Made by a program: the position numbers and the translations under genes
Source: JAVBOJ01 sp031550755
Lineage (GTDB): Bacteria > Bacillota > Clostridia > Oscillospirales > UBA929
Assembly (NCBI GenBank): GCA_031550755.1
Contig: JAVBOJ010000157.1
Span: forward strand, 1 to 14,581
DNA: 14,581 nucleotides
Direction: 5' to 3'
In this document: piece by piece, positions 1 through 6,679 of the stretch
How positions within the stretch are numbered: position 1 is the first letter of the stretch
Layout: each line of letters opens with the position of its first letter
Notes under the pieces: model-generated
What the model saw: only the letters and a program-made list of their open reading frames with translations
Databases searched by the model: none
Told to the model about the DNA's origin: nothing

Positions 1-218
1 AACGGGTCTTTGCCGATGCTAAGGAAAAACATGGCATGCGCTATACCAACCACCGAAGCTTGCCCAGAGTACAAAGCTGGGTCAGGCTTAAGTTCGCTGC
101 CATGAACCTCAAAAAGTTGGCAGTATGGCGTTGGAAGGAGCACTTTTTCTTCGCCCTTTTCGCTTCTTTTACGTCCACTCATTGCAAAAAGACATTTTCA
201 TCCGCTTTCACGGCTTGA
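1..218 (+). CDS. IS1182-family transposase, C-terminal fragment (partial, cut by window start)
   Basis: The frame is open from base 3 to a TGA at 216-218 and gives about 71 residues. It begins RVFADAKEKHGMRYT and continues with a segment reading VRLKFAAMNLKKLA. This series is the typical end of the DDE transposase of IS1182-type elements, where RxFADAKEKHGxRYT lies near the last catalytic block and is followed by a MNLKKLA helix. The catalytic domain itself lies outside the window, so I cannot say whether the element is intact. The last 25 residues are Phe/Ser/Thr rich and resemble the variable tails of this family. Family assignment is from motif recognition; being part of a mobile element is inferred from it. 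Confidence 0.8.
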   Translation, partial: RVFADAKEKHGMRYTNHRSLPRVQSWVRLKFAAMNLKKLAVWRWKEHFFFALFASFTSTHCKKTFSSAFTA

Positions 219-241
219 AAATGCCTTTCTTTGACAGCCTG

Positions 242-268
242 ACCGCTTCCCTGATGGGAAGCGGTTTT
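242..268. terminator. Hairpin terminator between transposase end and CotH-family gene
   Basis: A perfect 10-bp inverted repeat (ACCGCTTCCC at 242-251, loop TGAT, GGGAAGCGGT at 256-265) is followed on the plus strand by TTTCCTTT. It lies 23 bases after the transposase stop and only 6 bases beyond the stop of the minus-strand CotH gene. The T-rich tail points to plus-strand termination, but the stem could also protect the 3' end of the minus-strand operon. Confidence 0.7.
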
Positions 269-271
269 CCT

Positions 272-2164
272 TTACACCGAGAATTTCCGGCGGCGTTTTT
301 TGGCGACGAACACCACCAGCACCGGCAGAAGTACCAGCCCGATCCCCACCGCCCAAAGATTGAGCTTCAGATTGGCGGTGTTGGTCACGCCGCCGCCGCG
401 GCCATTGAAATTGACGACAATATTGCGGGCGCCCTGCTCGCCCTCGGGCATCTGGAACCCGTCCGGCAGCTCCATGCCCTCGGGCAATTGGAAGCCGTCG
501 GGGAACTGTCCGCCGCCCACGAAGCCGTCTTGCTGACCTTGGGGCGGTTGGCCTTGCTGACCCTGCTGCCCCTGTCCGCCGGGACGCTGACCGCCGCCGG
601 GCCGCTGGCCGCCCTGCGGGGCGTTGCCGCCTTGTGCCGGCTGGAAGTCGAACACCGCGCCGTCCGGAGCCTGCCCGTTCGGGAAGGCCGTTTGGCCGCC
701 GGTCGCACTGCCGGTGAGCAGGGAAATCAAGGTGTCGATATCTCCAAACAGTTCCTGCGTCAGGGTTTTCTCCTCGGCGGTGCGGCCCATAATCATCCGG
801 GAGTCGTTCACCTGAGAGGCTTCGCCCTCGGACGGAGCCGCGCCGGACAACTGGTCGAGCACCGCCAGAGTGCGGCTTTCGACAAAGGCCACCAGCCCGG
901 AGCCCTCGCCGTACAAACCGGCCTCGAACTCCTCAAAGCTGTAAAAACTGGTGGGATCCTCGCGTACCGAATCGGTAATCAGGGCGTAAAGGGAATCCAC
1001 TTGTGCGGCGAAATTTTCCGGCGCGAAGAAGTCGGCGCAGAGCTCCTCAAAATAGCTGTGGTAGCGCTCTTTTAGCTCCGGGATGGCCAGCAGCTGGGCC
1101 AGCAGCGGCCGCGACGCCAGGGAGCTGGACGGGGTGTCGATGTAGGTGCTGCCGCCGCCCATGAACCCGCCGCGTATCTCCGGACGGTTCTCGGTTTGTT
1201 CCGCGTCCGTCTGCGCACCGTTCACCACAAAGTTGCGACCCATGCCGCCCCCGCCCATACCGCTGAACGCCATGTTGAAATCCCACGGCAGCAGCGAAAA
1301 CACGCCGTCGTTCTCATAGAGATAAAAATTGTGGTTCATCGAGCCCTGATAGCTGTCCTCGTTGACCAAGTATGTGTTGACGGCGAAATACCGCAGCAGC
1401 TCGTCTACATTCAGGACGGTTTCCAGCTCCTCGACGGTGGTGGCGGTGTCCAGCGTTTCCATCATGCGCAAAATATCCTTGTGGTTGCTGGATTCCTCGT
1501 TGGTTTTCAGAATCAGGCCGGGGTAGGCGCTAATGTCGTCGCCGCGCCAGACCATATCGGCACCGGTGCCCTCCGGCTTGTAGAGATCGCCGTAGACATC
1601 GTCAAAATACCGCTCGATGTAGGCCGCGCCGATGTTTTCCACCGCCAGATACAGCCCCCAATATTCGCCATTGATGGACACGCGGGCAAAGGACATGGCC
1701 GGCGTAGGCACGCCCATGGTCGCGAGCGCTTTAAACGAGAGGTATTCCCGGACAAAGGAGGCGTCCGACCAGCCGTTGTTGAGGTTGAGAATATCCAGCC
1801 CGGACAGGGTTTGCCCGGTGACATATTCGTCAAATTTCAGCTTCATGCTGTACCGGTCGGAATCCGAGCTGTACACCGAGGACAGGCTGGAGTTTCCCTT
1901 GGCGCGCAAGCCGATGTTGTAAACCGCCTGTCCGTTGACCACGGCGTTGGCCAGAATAAATTCCTCCTTGTTGGCCTCGGCCAACAGCCGGGCCCAGTCC
2001 TCCTGCGACACGGTGAGGTTGATTTCAATGACCTCATCCTGCGGCAGGAGCCGGTCGATGGGTAGGGTGGCGGTTGACTGTTCCGGGCCGGAGGAGAGCG
2101 CCAGCACCGTAAGCAGTCCGCCGAGCAGGCATAAAATCAGAAATACGCTGACAATCTGTTTCAT
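272..2164 (-). CDS. CotH kinase family protein, membrane anchored
   Basis: The 630-residue protein has an N-terminal signal/anchor (about 5-23), a CotH domain (about 45-440), a Gly/Gln/Pro-rich stretch (about 488-579) and a C-terminal membrane helix (603-621) followed by KKRRRK. CotH hallmarks include SINGEYWGLYLAVE (163-176), GDLYKPEG (192-199), LRYFAVNTYLVNEDS (257-271), NHNFYLY and PWDF with the metal-binding Asp at 295. CotH of Bacillus is an atypical protein kinase of spore coat proteins. Here the domain should lie outside the membrane, since it is flanked by a signal and a C-terminal anchor with a basic cytoplasmic tail, so a coat-kinase role is not assured. The start ATG overlaps the stop of the upstream DUF4956 gene by one base (TGATG), indicating translational coupling; no strong ribosome binding site is seen. 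The low-complexity part holds a near-repeat, PDGFQLPEG then PDGFQMPEG. Family confident, substrate unknown. Confidence 0.9.
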   Translation of the reverse strand: MKQIVSVFLILCLLGGLLTVLALSSGPEQSTATLPIDRLLPQDEVIEINLTVSQEDWARLLAEANKEEFILANAVVNGQAVYNIGLRAKGNSSLSSVYSSDSDRYSMKLKFDEYVTGQTLSGLDILNLNNGWSDASFVREYLSFKALATMGVPTPAMSFARVSINGEYWGLYLAVENIGAAYIERYFDDVYGDLYKPEGTGADMVWRGDDISAYPGLILKTNEESSNHKDILRMMETLDTATTVEELETVLNVDELLRYFAVNTYLVNEDSYQGSMNHNFYLYENDGVFSLLPWDFNMAFSGMGGGGMGRNFVVNGAQTDAEQTENRPEIRGGFMGGGSTYIDTPSSSLASRPLLAQLLAIPELKERYHSYFEELCADFFAPENFAAQVDSLYALITDSVREDPTSFYSFEEFEAGLYGEGSGLVAFVESRTLAVLDQLSGAAPSEGEASQVNDSRMIMGRTAEEKTLTQELFGDIDTLISLLTGSATGGQTAFPNGQAPDGAVFDFQPAQGGNAPQGGQRPGGGQRPGGQGQQGQQGQPPQGQQDGFVGGGQFPDGFQLPEGMELPDGFQMPEGEQGARNIVVNFNGRGGGVTNTANLKLNLWAVGIGLVLLPVLVVFVAKKRRRKFSV

Positions 2165-2856
2165 CAGGAGGAAAACTCCCCGTTGTAGCTGACCAGCATG
2201 GCACCGGAGATCCCCTCCATGCGGGACAGATCGTTGACAAAGCTGGTTTCCTGATTCTTCATGCGCACCTCGAAGGTCAGCTCCACCGTGCCGTCCAGGC
2301 GCACGGCCTTGGATTTCAGTACGTACCGTTTAAACCGTCCGGTCAGCAGGGAGGAAAGCTGGGCTTCCTCCGCGCCGCCCTTGCAGGTGACGATCAGAAG
2401 ATAGGGATTGTCCGAGACAAGACGGTTGCCGAAGAAGAGCAGGATGCCGCCGACAAAGGCGGTGCCGATGATGGCGATGAGGTAGAGGCCGGCGCCGATG
2501 ACGATGCCCGAGGCGATTGACCAGAACAGGTAGACGATATCCATGGGATCCTTGATGGCGGAGCGGAAGCGGACAATGGACAGCGCGCCGACCATGCCGA
2601 GCGACAGGACGACGTTGGAGGTGACCGCCATGATGACCACCGTGGTGACGACCGACAGCCCCAACAGCGCGACGTTGAAGCTGCGGGAGTAGAGCATACC
2701 GCTGTAGCTTTTTTTGTAGATGAAGTAGATAAACAGTCCGCTCAGGGTGGACAACACAAGGCCGAGGACGACATCGACGAGGGAGAAGCTCTCCACGGCG
2801 CGGGAGAGGAAGCTGGATTTGAAAATGTCATTGAAGGTAGTGGACAGAAAATTCAC
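2164..2856 (-). CDS. DUF4956 domain membrane protein
   Basis: The 230-residue protein has membrane segments at about 27-47, 62-95 and 105-142, then a soluble C-terminal domain of about 85 residues that looks like a small alpha/beta regulatory fold. The conserved block GALSIVRFRSAIKDPMDI (90-107) followed by YLFWSIASGIVIGAG is the signature of DUF4956 proteins. It resembles the Arg-rich core of MgtC-type proteins, though that link is my inference. The start is GTG at 2856, with AAAGGA at 2868-2873 (spacing 11). It is 32 bases downstream of the VTC-domain gene and overlaps the CotH gene by one base, so the three are one operon. DUF4956 genes are often found next to VTC-domain and CotH genes in Clostridia. 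No biochemical function is established that I can rely on. Confidence 0.88.
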   Translation of the reverse strand: MNFLSTTFNDIFKSSFLSRAVESFSLVDVVLGLVLSTLSGLFIYFIYKKSYSGMLYSRSFNVALLGLSVVTTVVIMAVTSNVVLSLGMVGALSIVRFRSAIKDPMDIVYLFWSIASGIVIGAGLYLIAIIGTAFVGGILLFFGNRLVSDNPYLLIVTCKGGAEEAQLSSLLTGRFKRYVLKSKAVRLDGTVELTFEVRMKNQETSFVNDLSRMEGISGAMLVSYNGEFSS

Positions 2857-2888
2857 GAAACATCAATTCCTTTCTATTCTTTCTTTGC

Positions 2889-3569
2889 TTAGGCAAAACG
2901 CCGGCCGAGGGCGTATTTGGACACCGATTCGCGCATGTTGTAGCTGCCGCCCTGCAAAAGATCCTGTATAAAATCGGGCAGAAAGCGGTCGTACTTGATT
3001 TCCAGTACGGTCAACGCCCGTTCCGAAACGGGGAAGGTGGTCGGGGCGGGGGAGAGGAAATCCGACGGGGTGTGCGAGACGCGCAGGTGACGGTCGAGGG
3101 TGACGCGCACATTACCAGCGGGGTAGACATAGGCCTCGCGGTCGTATTCGATGACCGCCTTGACCGAAGCTCCGCGTTTGAAAAAGAGCAAAAATCCCTG
3201 TAACAGCGGGTCGGGCAGCTCGCTTTCGCGCAGCGCGGTGCCGGACAGCAGCGACGCGGTGTCCTCCCGGGAGAGCGCCATGCTTTCCTTGTAGCTGCAA
3301 CCCTCGCGGCGGCTCTTTTTTTCCAGACGGATGAGGTTTTCGTCCCCGTTGTACAGCCGCAGACGGTACTTGACCCGGTCGTTGACGCCCATGATTTTCT
3401 CGAACAGCACCGTGTTGTACAGATCGTCAAAATACGCGCTGCGCACGGTGTAGAGGCCGTTTGCCCCGGCGTTCGGGTCGCGGGGCAGGGCGCGCGACAG
3501 CCGGAAGGACAGCAGCTCCGCCTCCTGCGGAGCAAGGGTAAACTTGAGTTCCTGGCGAAAAACAGGCAA
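2889..3569 (-). CDS. VTC-domain protein, polyphosphate polymerase-like
   Basis: The 226-residue protein matches the VTC domain, the tunnel-fold catalytic domain of the yeast vacuolar transporter chaperone that makes polyphosphate from ATP. Paired charged residues expected to line the tunnel are present: ELK (7-9), VRSAYFDDLYNT (42-53), VKYRLRLY (66-73), RLEKKS (81-86), IEYDRE (140-145), LDRHLR (158-163), LEIKYD (189-194) and a closing SVSKYALGRRF. Length fits a stand-alone bacterial VTC domain with no membrane part. The start is TTG at 3569 with AAAGGA at 3579-3584 (spacing 9); no ATG fits this frame. It is first in an operon with DUF4956 and CotH genes, and the Pho-box-like promoter just upstream fits a phosphate-related role. 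The enzyme could use another polyphosphate or nucleotide substrate, as the tunnel fold is shared by triphosphatases and adenylate cyclases. Confidence 0.87.
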   Translation of the reverse strand: MPVFRQELKFTLAPQEAELLSFRLSRALPRDPNAGANGLYTVRSAYFDDLYNTVLFEKIMGVNDRVKYRLRLYNGDENLIRLEKKSRREGCSYKESMALSREDTASLLSGTALRESELPDPLLQGFLLFFKRGASVKAVIEYDREAYVYPAGNVRVTLDRHLRVSHTPSDFLSPAPTTFPVSERALTVLEIKYDRFLPDFIQDLLQGGSYNMRESVSKYALGRRFA

Positions 3570-3601
3570 ATGATCACGTCCTTTGCGTTTCGGATGGTCT
3601 T

Positions 3602-3655
3602 ATTGTAGCGAGGGCAAGTGGAGGCTGTGTGATGAAAATGTGAAGAAATTGTAAA
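3602..3655 (-). promoter_or_regulatory. Pho-box-like direct repeats and -10 element of the VTC operon
   Basis: On the minus strand three hexamers sit at an exact 11-bp period: TTTACA (3655-3650), TTCACA (3644-3639) and ATCACA (3633-3628), with a weaker fourth, TCCACT (3622-3617). The spacers between the first three are ATTTC and TTTTC. A -10 element TACAAT (3607-3602) follows 9 bases after the fourth unit, and no good -35 is present. This is the layout of PhoP/PhoB-activated promoters, in which tandem TTxACA boxes replace the -35. A start near 3595 would leave a leader of about 25 bases before the TTG. Repeats are seen directly; the regulator's identity is inferred, since other OmpR-type regulators also bind 11-bp repeats. 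Confidence 0.6.
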
Positions 3656-3701
3656 AGCCCGGCGCTGGTAAAAGCCGCCGGTCATATTTTGACGGGAAAT
3701 G

Positions 3702-3731
3702 CCCCAAACTAACAAAAAGTTGATGTTGGGG
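3702..3731 (+). promoter_or_regulatory. Inverted repeat covering the likely ribosome binding site of the M23 gene
   Basis: CCCCAA (3702-3707) can pair with TTGGGG (3726-3731), the only purine-rich Shine-Dalgarno candidate before the ATG at 3740 (spacing 8 from the G run). A TATAAT sequence at 3733-3738 lies just before the start codon. If the RNA begins upstream, this stem would hide the ribosome site. The pairing is short and the role is a guess. Confidence 0.25.
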
Positions 3732-3739
3732 TTATAATA

Positions 3740-4741
3740 ATGAACAAGGTGAGAATCCCGGCCGTGCTGCTGGCGGCCGTTATCCTGGTGGGGGCTTGTC
3801 CAGCGGCCAACGCCGAACCGTCCGAGCAGCCCAAAAAGTTTATCAAATGGGTGGACTTCCGGGTGCCGTACGAGGCGCTGGATATGGCCTACAAGCTGGA
3901 TGTGGAATCCCATGGGCAGGACATACAGCTGAATTGGGTCGAGCTGCTGGCCTATGTGACCGCCCAAAACGGCAACAATTTCAAGAACTTCAAGCCCTCG
4001 GCACTGACCAAAGTCGCCGACCGGCTGCGCGCCGGCGAAACCATGGCCGAGCTTACGATAAAATCCAAATATTATTCGTACTATTTGGAGGCGTATACGG
4101 CCATTTTGGGCAATTTTGTGGGCGAATATCGCGCCGAGCGACCGCTCAAGGAGGACCCGGAAAAAACCGAGTGGGTGGAAAAATACGGGCTGAAGGTCTT
4201 TTCGCCCGTCGCGCGCGGCTTTGCCTACAGCCACTGCGACGACTTCGGCAACGGGCGCAGCTACGGCTACAAGCGCAAGCACCTCGGCCACGACCTGATG
4301 GCGCTGACCGGCACCCCGGTCATCGCGGTGGAGGGGGGCATCGTCGAGGCCATGGGCTGGAACAAATACGGCGGCTGGCGGGTGGGCATCCGCAGTTTGG
4401 ACGGAAAACGGTATTATTATTACGCCCATCTGCGCCAAAACCGACCGTTTCATGAAAATCTCAAACAGGGCGAGCCCGTGGCCGCCGGGCAGGTCATCGG
4501 CTATGTCGGCCGCACCGGCTACAGCACCAAGGAGAACGTCAGCAATCTCAAGACCAGCCACCTGCATTTTGGGTTGCAGCTTATTTTTGACGAGTCACAA
4601 AAGGAAGGCCCCACCGAAATCTGGATTGACCTTTACGCGCTGACGCGGTTTTTGGATAAAAATAAGGCCACCGTATATCGGGTGGCCGAAACGAAGGAAT
4701 ATCACAAAAAATATGGTTTTGAGATCATCACGGGGGAATAG
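3740..4741 (+). CDS. M23 family metallopeptidase, secreted
   Basis: The 333-residue protein has an N-terminal signal (1-25, ending AANA-EP; a VGAC lipobox-like sequence at about residue 20 leaves a lipoprotein possible). A helical N-terminal region (about 30-150) follows, then a LytM/M23 peptidase domain (about 165-310). Zinc ligands are all visible: HLGHD (His181, Asp185), YAHL (His230) and SHLHFG (His274, His276). M23 enzymes are zinc endopeptidases that cut peptide cross-bridges in peptidoglycan, so this is likely a cell-wall remodelling enzyme acting outside the membrane. The ribosome binding site is weak and partly in a stem, so the start is less sure; the signal peptide supports ATG 3740. 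Its stop touches the stop of the convergent holin-like gene with no spacer. Confidence 0.9.
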   Translation: MNKVRIPAVLLAAVILVGACPAANAEPSEQPKKFIKWVDFRVPYEALDMAYKLDVESHGQDIQLNWVELLAYVTAQNGNNFKNFKPSALTKVADRLRAGETMAELTIKSKYYSYYLEAYTAILGNFVGEYRAERPLKEDPEKTEWVEKYGLKVFSPVARGFAYSHCDDFGNGRSYGYKRKHLGHDLMALTGTPVIAVEGGIVEAMGWNKYGGWRVGIRSLDGKRYYYYAHLRQNRPFHENLKQGEPVAAGQVIGYVGRTGYSTKENVSNLKTSHLHFGLQLIFDESQKEGPTEIWIDLYALTRFLDKNKATVYRVAETKEYHKKYGFEIITGE

Positions 4742-5056
4742 TTAGGGGGTATTGTTCGGTTTTTCCTTGGCCTGCTTGTAAAGCTGGTGGGCGAACACCG
4801 ACGCCGCCGACACCAGCGAGCCCTGCACCAAAATGGAAAACAGCAGGGTCATCGCCTGGGCAAAGCCTGTGATCGGCGTCTGCCCCAGCATCCAGACGGC
4901 GGTGAGGAATACCGAGCAGCCGAGCAGGATAAAGGGAATATTATTGCTGGCGATGGTGGTTTTATTTTTAATCAGATATCCCAAAAAACACAAGACCGGC
5001 ATGAGAATCAGCAGCTCCGGCCTGATCAGACTGACAAGCTCGTCATAAAAAGGCAT
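4742..5056 (-). CDS. Holin-like membrane protein (phage holin family, Hol44-type)
   Basis: The 104-residue protein has three membrane segments (about 11-29, 37-58, 68-90) and a short basic tail. The IRPELLILMPVLCFLGYLIK opening and the VQGSLVSAASVFAHQLYKQ end match the holin family typified by clostridial and Bacillus phages (Phage_holin_5_2). The start is ATG 5056, preceded by a strong AAAGGAGG; an upstream in-frame codon at 5074 would include this site inside the gene and is rejected. Such proteins make membrane pores that release endolysins in phages, but single chromosomal copies are common in Clostridia. No other phage genes are in the window, so this is either a relic or a domesticated gene. 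It faces the M23 peptidase gene. Confidence 0.75.
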   Translation of the reverse strand: MPFYDELVSLIRPELLILMPVLCFLGYLIKNKTTIASNNIPFILLGCSVFLTAVWMLGQTPITGFAQAMTLLFSILVQGSLVSAASVFAHQLYKQAKEKPNNTP

Positions 5057-5077
5057 TGTAACGCCTCCTTTCATTCC

Positions 5078-5106
5078 AGTATATGCGCCCTGTCCCGAAT
5101 TGAAAA
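5078..5106 (-). promoter_or_regulatory. Candidate promoter of the holin-like gene
   Basis: Minus-strand TTTTCA (5106-5101) and TATACT (5083-5078) are 17 bases apart, and a start near 5071 would lead directly to the AAAGGAGG. The -35 matches 4 of 6 positions and the -10 matches 5 of 6. The divergent SDR gene must be served from the same 68-base gap; only weak boxes (TTGTAA 5056-5061, TATATG 5080-5085, spacing 18) are seen for it. Confidence 0.35.
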
Positions 5107-5124
5107 CTAACGCAGGAGGAAACC

Positions 5125-6006
5125 ATGCAAACCTATCAAAATCCGCCGGGGCCGCTCCCGGAAAGCTTTGTGCCCCAGCATCAAAATGCCCAGCCGGGGA
5201 GTCAGGCCGTCATGAACCCGGTGCCGCAGACCGACAACCCGCGCTATCTCGCCGCCCGCAAATTACAGGGGCGCGTGGCGCTCATCACCGGCGGCGACAG
5301 CGGAATCGGGCAGGCGGTGGCCATTGCCTACGCCAAAGAGGGCGCCGATGTAGCCATCGCCTATTTAAATCAGCACGAGGACGCCGCCCAGACCAAAAAA
5401 ATGGTCGAGGATTTGGGGCGGGCGTGTATTGCCATTCCCTGCGATTTGCGCAAGGAAGCAGAGGCCGGCTTGGCCGTGGGCACCGTGGTACGGGAATGGG
5501 GACATTTGGATGTGCTGGTCAACAACATCGCGGTGCAGTATCCGCAAAACAGTCTGCTCGATATCACGTCCGAGCAGCTTGAAAACACCTTTTCCACCAA
5601 CATCGCGGCGTATTTTCACGTCACCCGCGCCGCGCTGAGCCATATGGGGCAGGGGAGCTCGATCATCAACACAACCTCGGTGACAGCCTACAAGGGAAGC
5701 CCCACCCTGATCGACTATTCCTCCACCAAGGGTGCTATCGTCTCCTTTACCCGGTCGCTGGCGCTGTCCCTGGCCGGCAACGGCATACGGGTCAACGCGG
5801 TGGCCCCCGGCCCGGTATGGACACCGCTGATTGTGTCAAGTTTTTCACCGCAGGAGGTCGAAAAATTCGGAAAAAATGTGCCGCTGAAGCGCGCCGCGCA
5901 GCCCTTTGAGCTCGCGCCGGCCTATGTGTTTCTGGCCTGCGACGATTCGGCCTTTGTCACCGGACAGGTCATGCATATCAACGGCGGCGTGATTACGGAA
6001 TCATAA
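5125..6006 (+). CDS. SDR family NAD(P)-dependent oxidoreductase
   Basis: This 293-residue short-chain dehydrogenase has the nucleotide-binding TGGDSGIG (55-62), NNIA (133-136) and the catalytic Ser185, Tyr198 and Lys202 (NTTSVTAY, DYSSTKGA), with the VAPGPVWTPL turn after them. The roughly 45-residue Pro/Gln-rich leader before the Rossmann fold is typical of the YghA/YhxC/YdaD group, often tied to general stress and loosely annotated as glucose or aldehyde dehydrogenases. It is cytosolic; the substrate cannot be told. The ATG follows GGAGG with 5 bases of spacing. It is monocistronic and ends in a strong terminator shared with the cotJ operon. Confidence 0.93.
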   Translation: MQTYQNPPGPLPESFVPQHQNAQPGSQAVMNPVPQTDNPRYLAARKLQGRVALITGGDSGIGQAVAIAYAKEGADVAIAYLNQHEDAAQTKKMVEDLGRACIAIPCDLRKEAEAGLAVGTVVREWGHLDVLVNNIAVQYPQNSLLDITSEQLENTFSTNIAAYFHVTRAALSHMGQGSSIINTTSVTAYKGSPTLIDYSSTKGAIVSFTRSLALSLAGNGIRVNAVAPGPVWTPLIVSSFSPQEVEKFGKNVPLKRAAQPFELAPAYVFLACDDSAFVTGQVMHINGGVITES

Positions 6007-6046
6007 AAGAGAGGAGGGGAACGCTGGTTCCTCTCCTCTCTTTTAT
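6003..6046. terminator. Bidirectional terminator between SDR gene and cotJ operon
   Basis: A 19-bp stem (6003-6021 with 6028-6046, one G-U wobble, loop CGCTGG) has A-rich and T-rich ends: AAAAGAGAGGAG on one side and CTCCTCTCTTTT on the other. It contains the SDR stop codon and lies 11 bases past the CotJC stop. The symmetry suits termination from both sides. Confidence 0.85.
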
Positions 6047-6057
6047 CTGGTAGGGTG

Positions 6058-6663
6058 TTATTTCCCGGCGGGCAGAAATGCGGGGTTGACCGCGTAGATG
6101 TTTTTTTGGTCGAGGCGTTCCTGAGCAATGCGCAGCGCTTCGCCGAACCGCTGGAAATGCACGATCTCCCGCGCGCGCAGGAACTTGATAACATCAGATA
6201 CATCCGGGTCGTCGGACATCAGCAGAATATTGTCATAGGTGGTGCGGGCCTTTTGCTCGGCGGCCATGTCCTCGGTCAGATCGGTGATCACGTCGCCCTT
6301 GGAAGCGATGCTGGCGGCTGTCCAAGGCATACCGGACGCCGCAATGGGGTAGACGCCGGTGGTGTGATCGACGAAATAGGTGTCAAAGCCAGCCCGCTTG
6401 ATCTGATCCTCGGTCAGGTTGCGGGTGAGCTGATAGACAAGAGTGCCGACCATCTCCAGATGACCCAGTTCCTCTGTGCCGATATCTGTCAAAAGCGCCT
6501 TCAGTTCAGGATACGGCATGGCAAACCGTTGGCTGAGATACCGCAGAGAAGCACCGAGTTCGCCGTCCGGCCCGCCGTATTGCGTGATAACAATTTTTGC
6601 CAGCGCCGGATTGGGATTTTTGATATTGATTGGATATTGCAGTTTTTTCTCATATGAAAACAC
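6058..6663 (-). CDS. cotJC: Spore coat protein CotJC, manganese catalase-like
   Basis: The 201-residue protein is a di-manganese catalase-family ferritin-like fold. Metal ligands expected from manganese catalases are all present: Glu35 (GGPDGELGAS), Glu65 and His68 (TEELGH), Glu136 (AAEQKARTTYD) and Glu166/His169 (REIVHFQRFGEAL). Length matches CotJC of Bacillus, which lies in the spore coat. A peroxide-removing activity is plausible because the ligands are kept, but is not shown. The start is GTG 6663 with AAAGGAG nine bases ahead, and that site overlaps the stop of the CotJA-CotJB gene, so the two are cotranscribed and tightly coupled. Confidence 0.93.
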   Translation of the reverse strand: MFSYEKKLQYPINIKNPNPALAKIVITQYGGPDGELGASLRYLSQRFAMPYPELKALLTDIGTEELGHLEMVGTLVYQLTRNLTEDQIKRAGFDTYFVDHTTGVYPIAASGMPWTAASIASKGDVITDLTEDMAAEQKARTTYDNILLMSDDPDVSDVIKFLRAREIVHFQRFGEALRIAQERLDQKNIYAVNPAFLPAGK

Positions 6664-6679
6664 AGACGGTCACTCCTTT

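Noticed and set aside
125..1075. Plus-strand ORF of 316 codons antisense to the CotH gene
   Set aside because: It starts inside the transposase tail and continues antisense to the CotH Gly/Gln-rich region; the translation has no motif.
3011..4567. Minus-strand ORF of 518 codons across the VTC and M23 genes
   Set aside because: It lies antisense to the M23 gene and out of frame with the VTC gene, both of which have clear family motifs. The translation is low in recognisable motifs and reflects GC-rich third positions.
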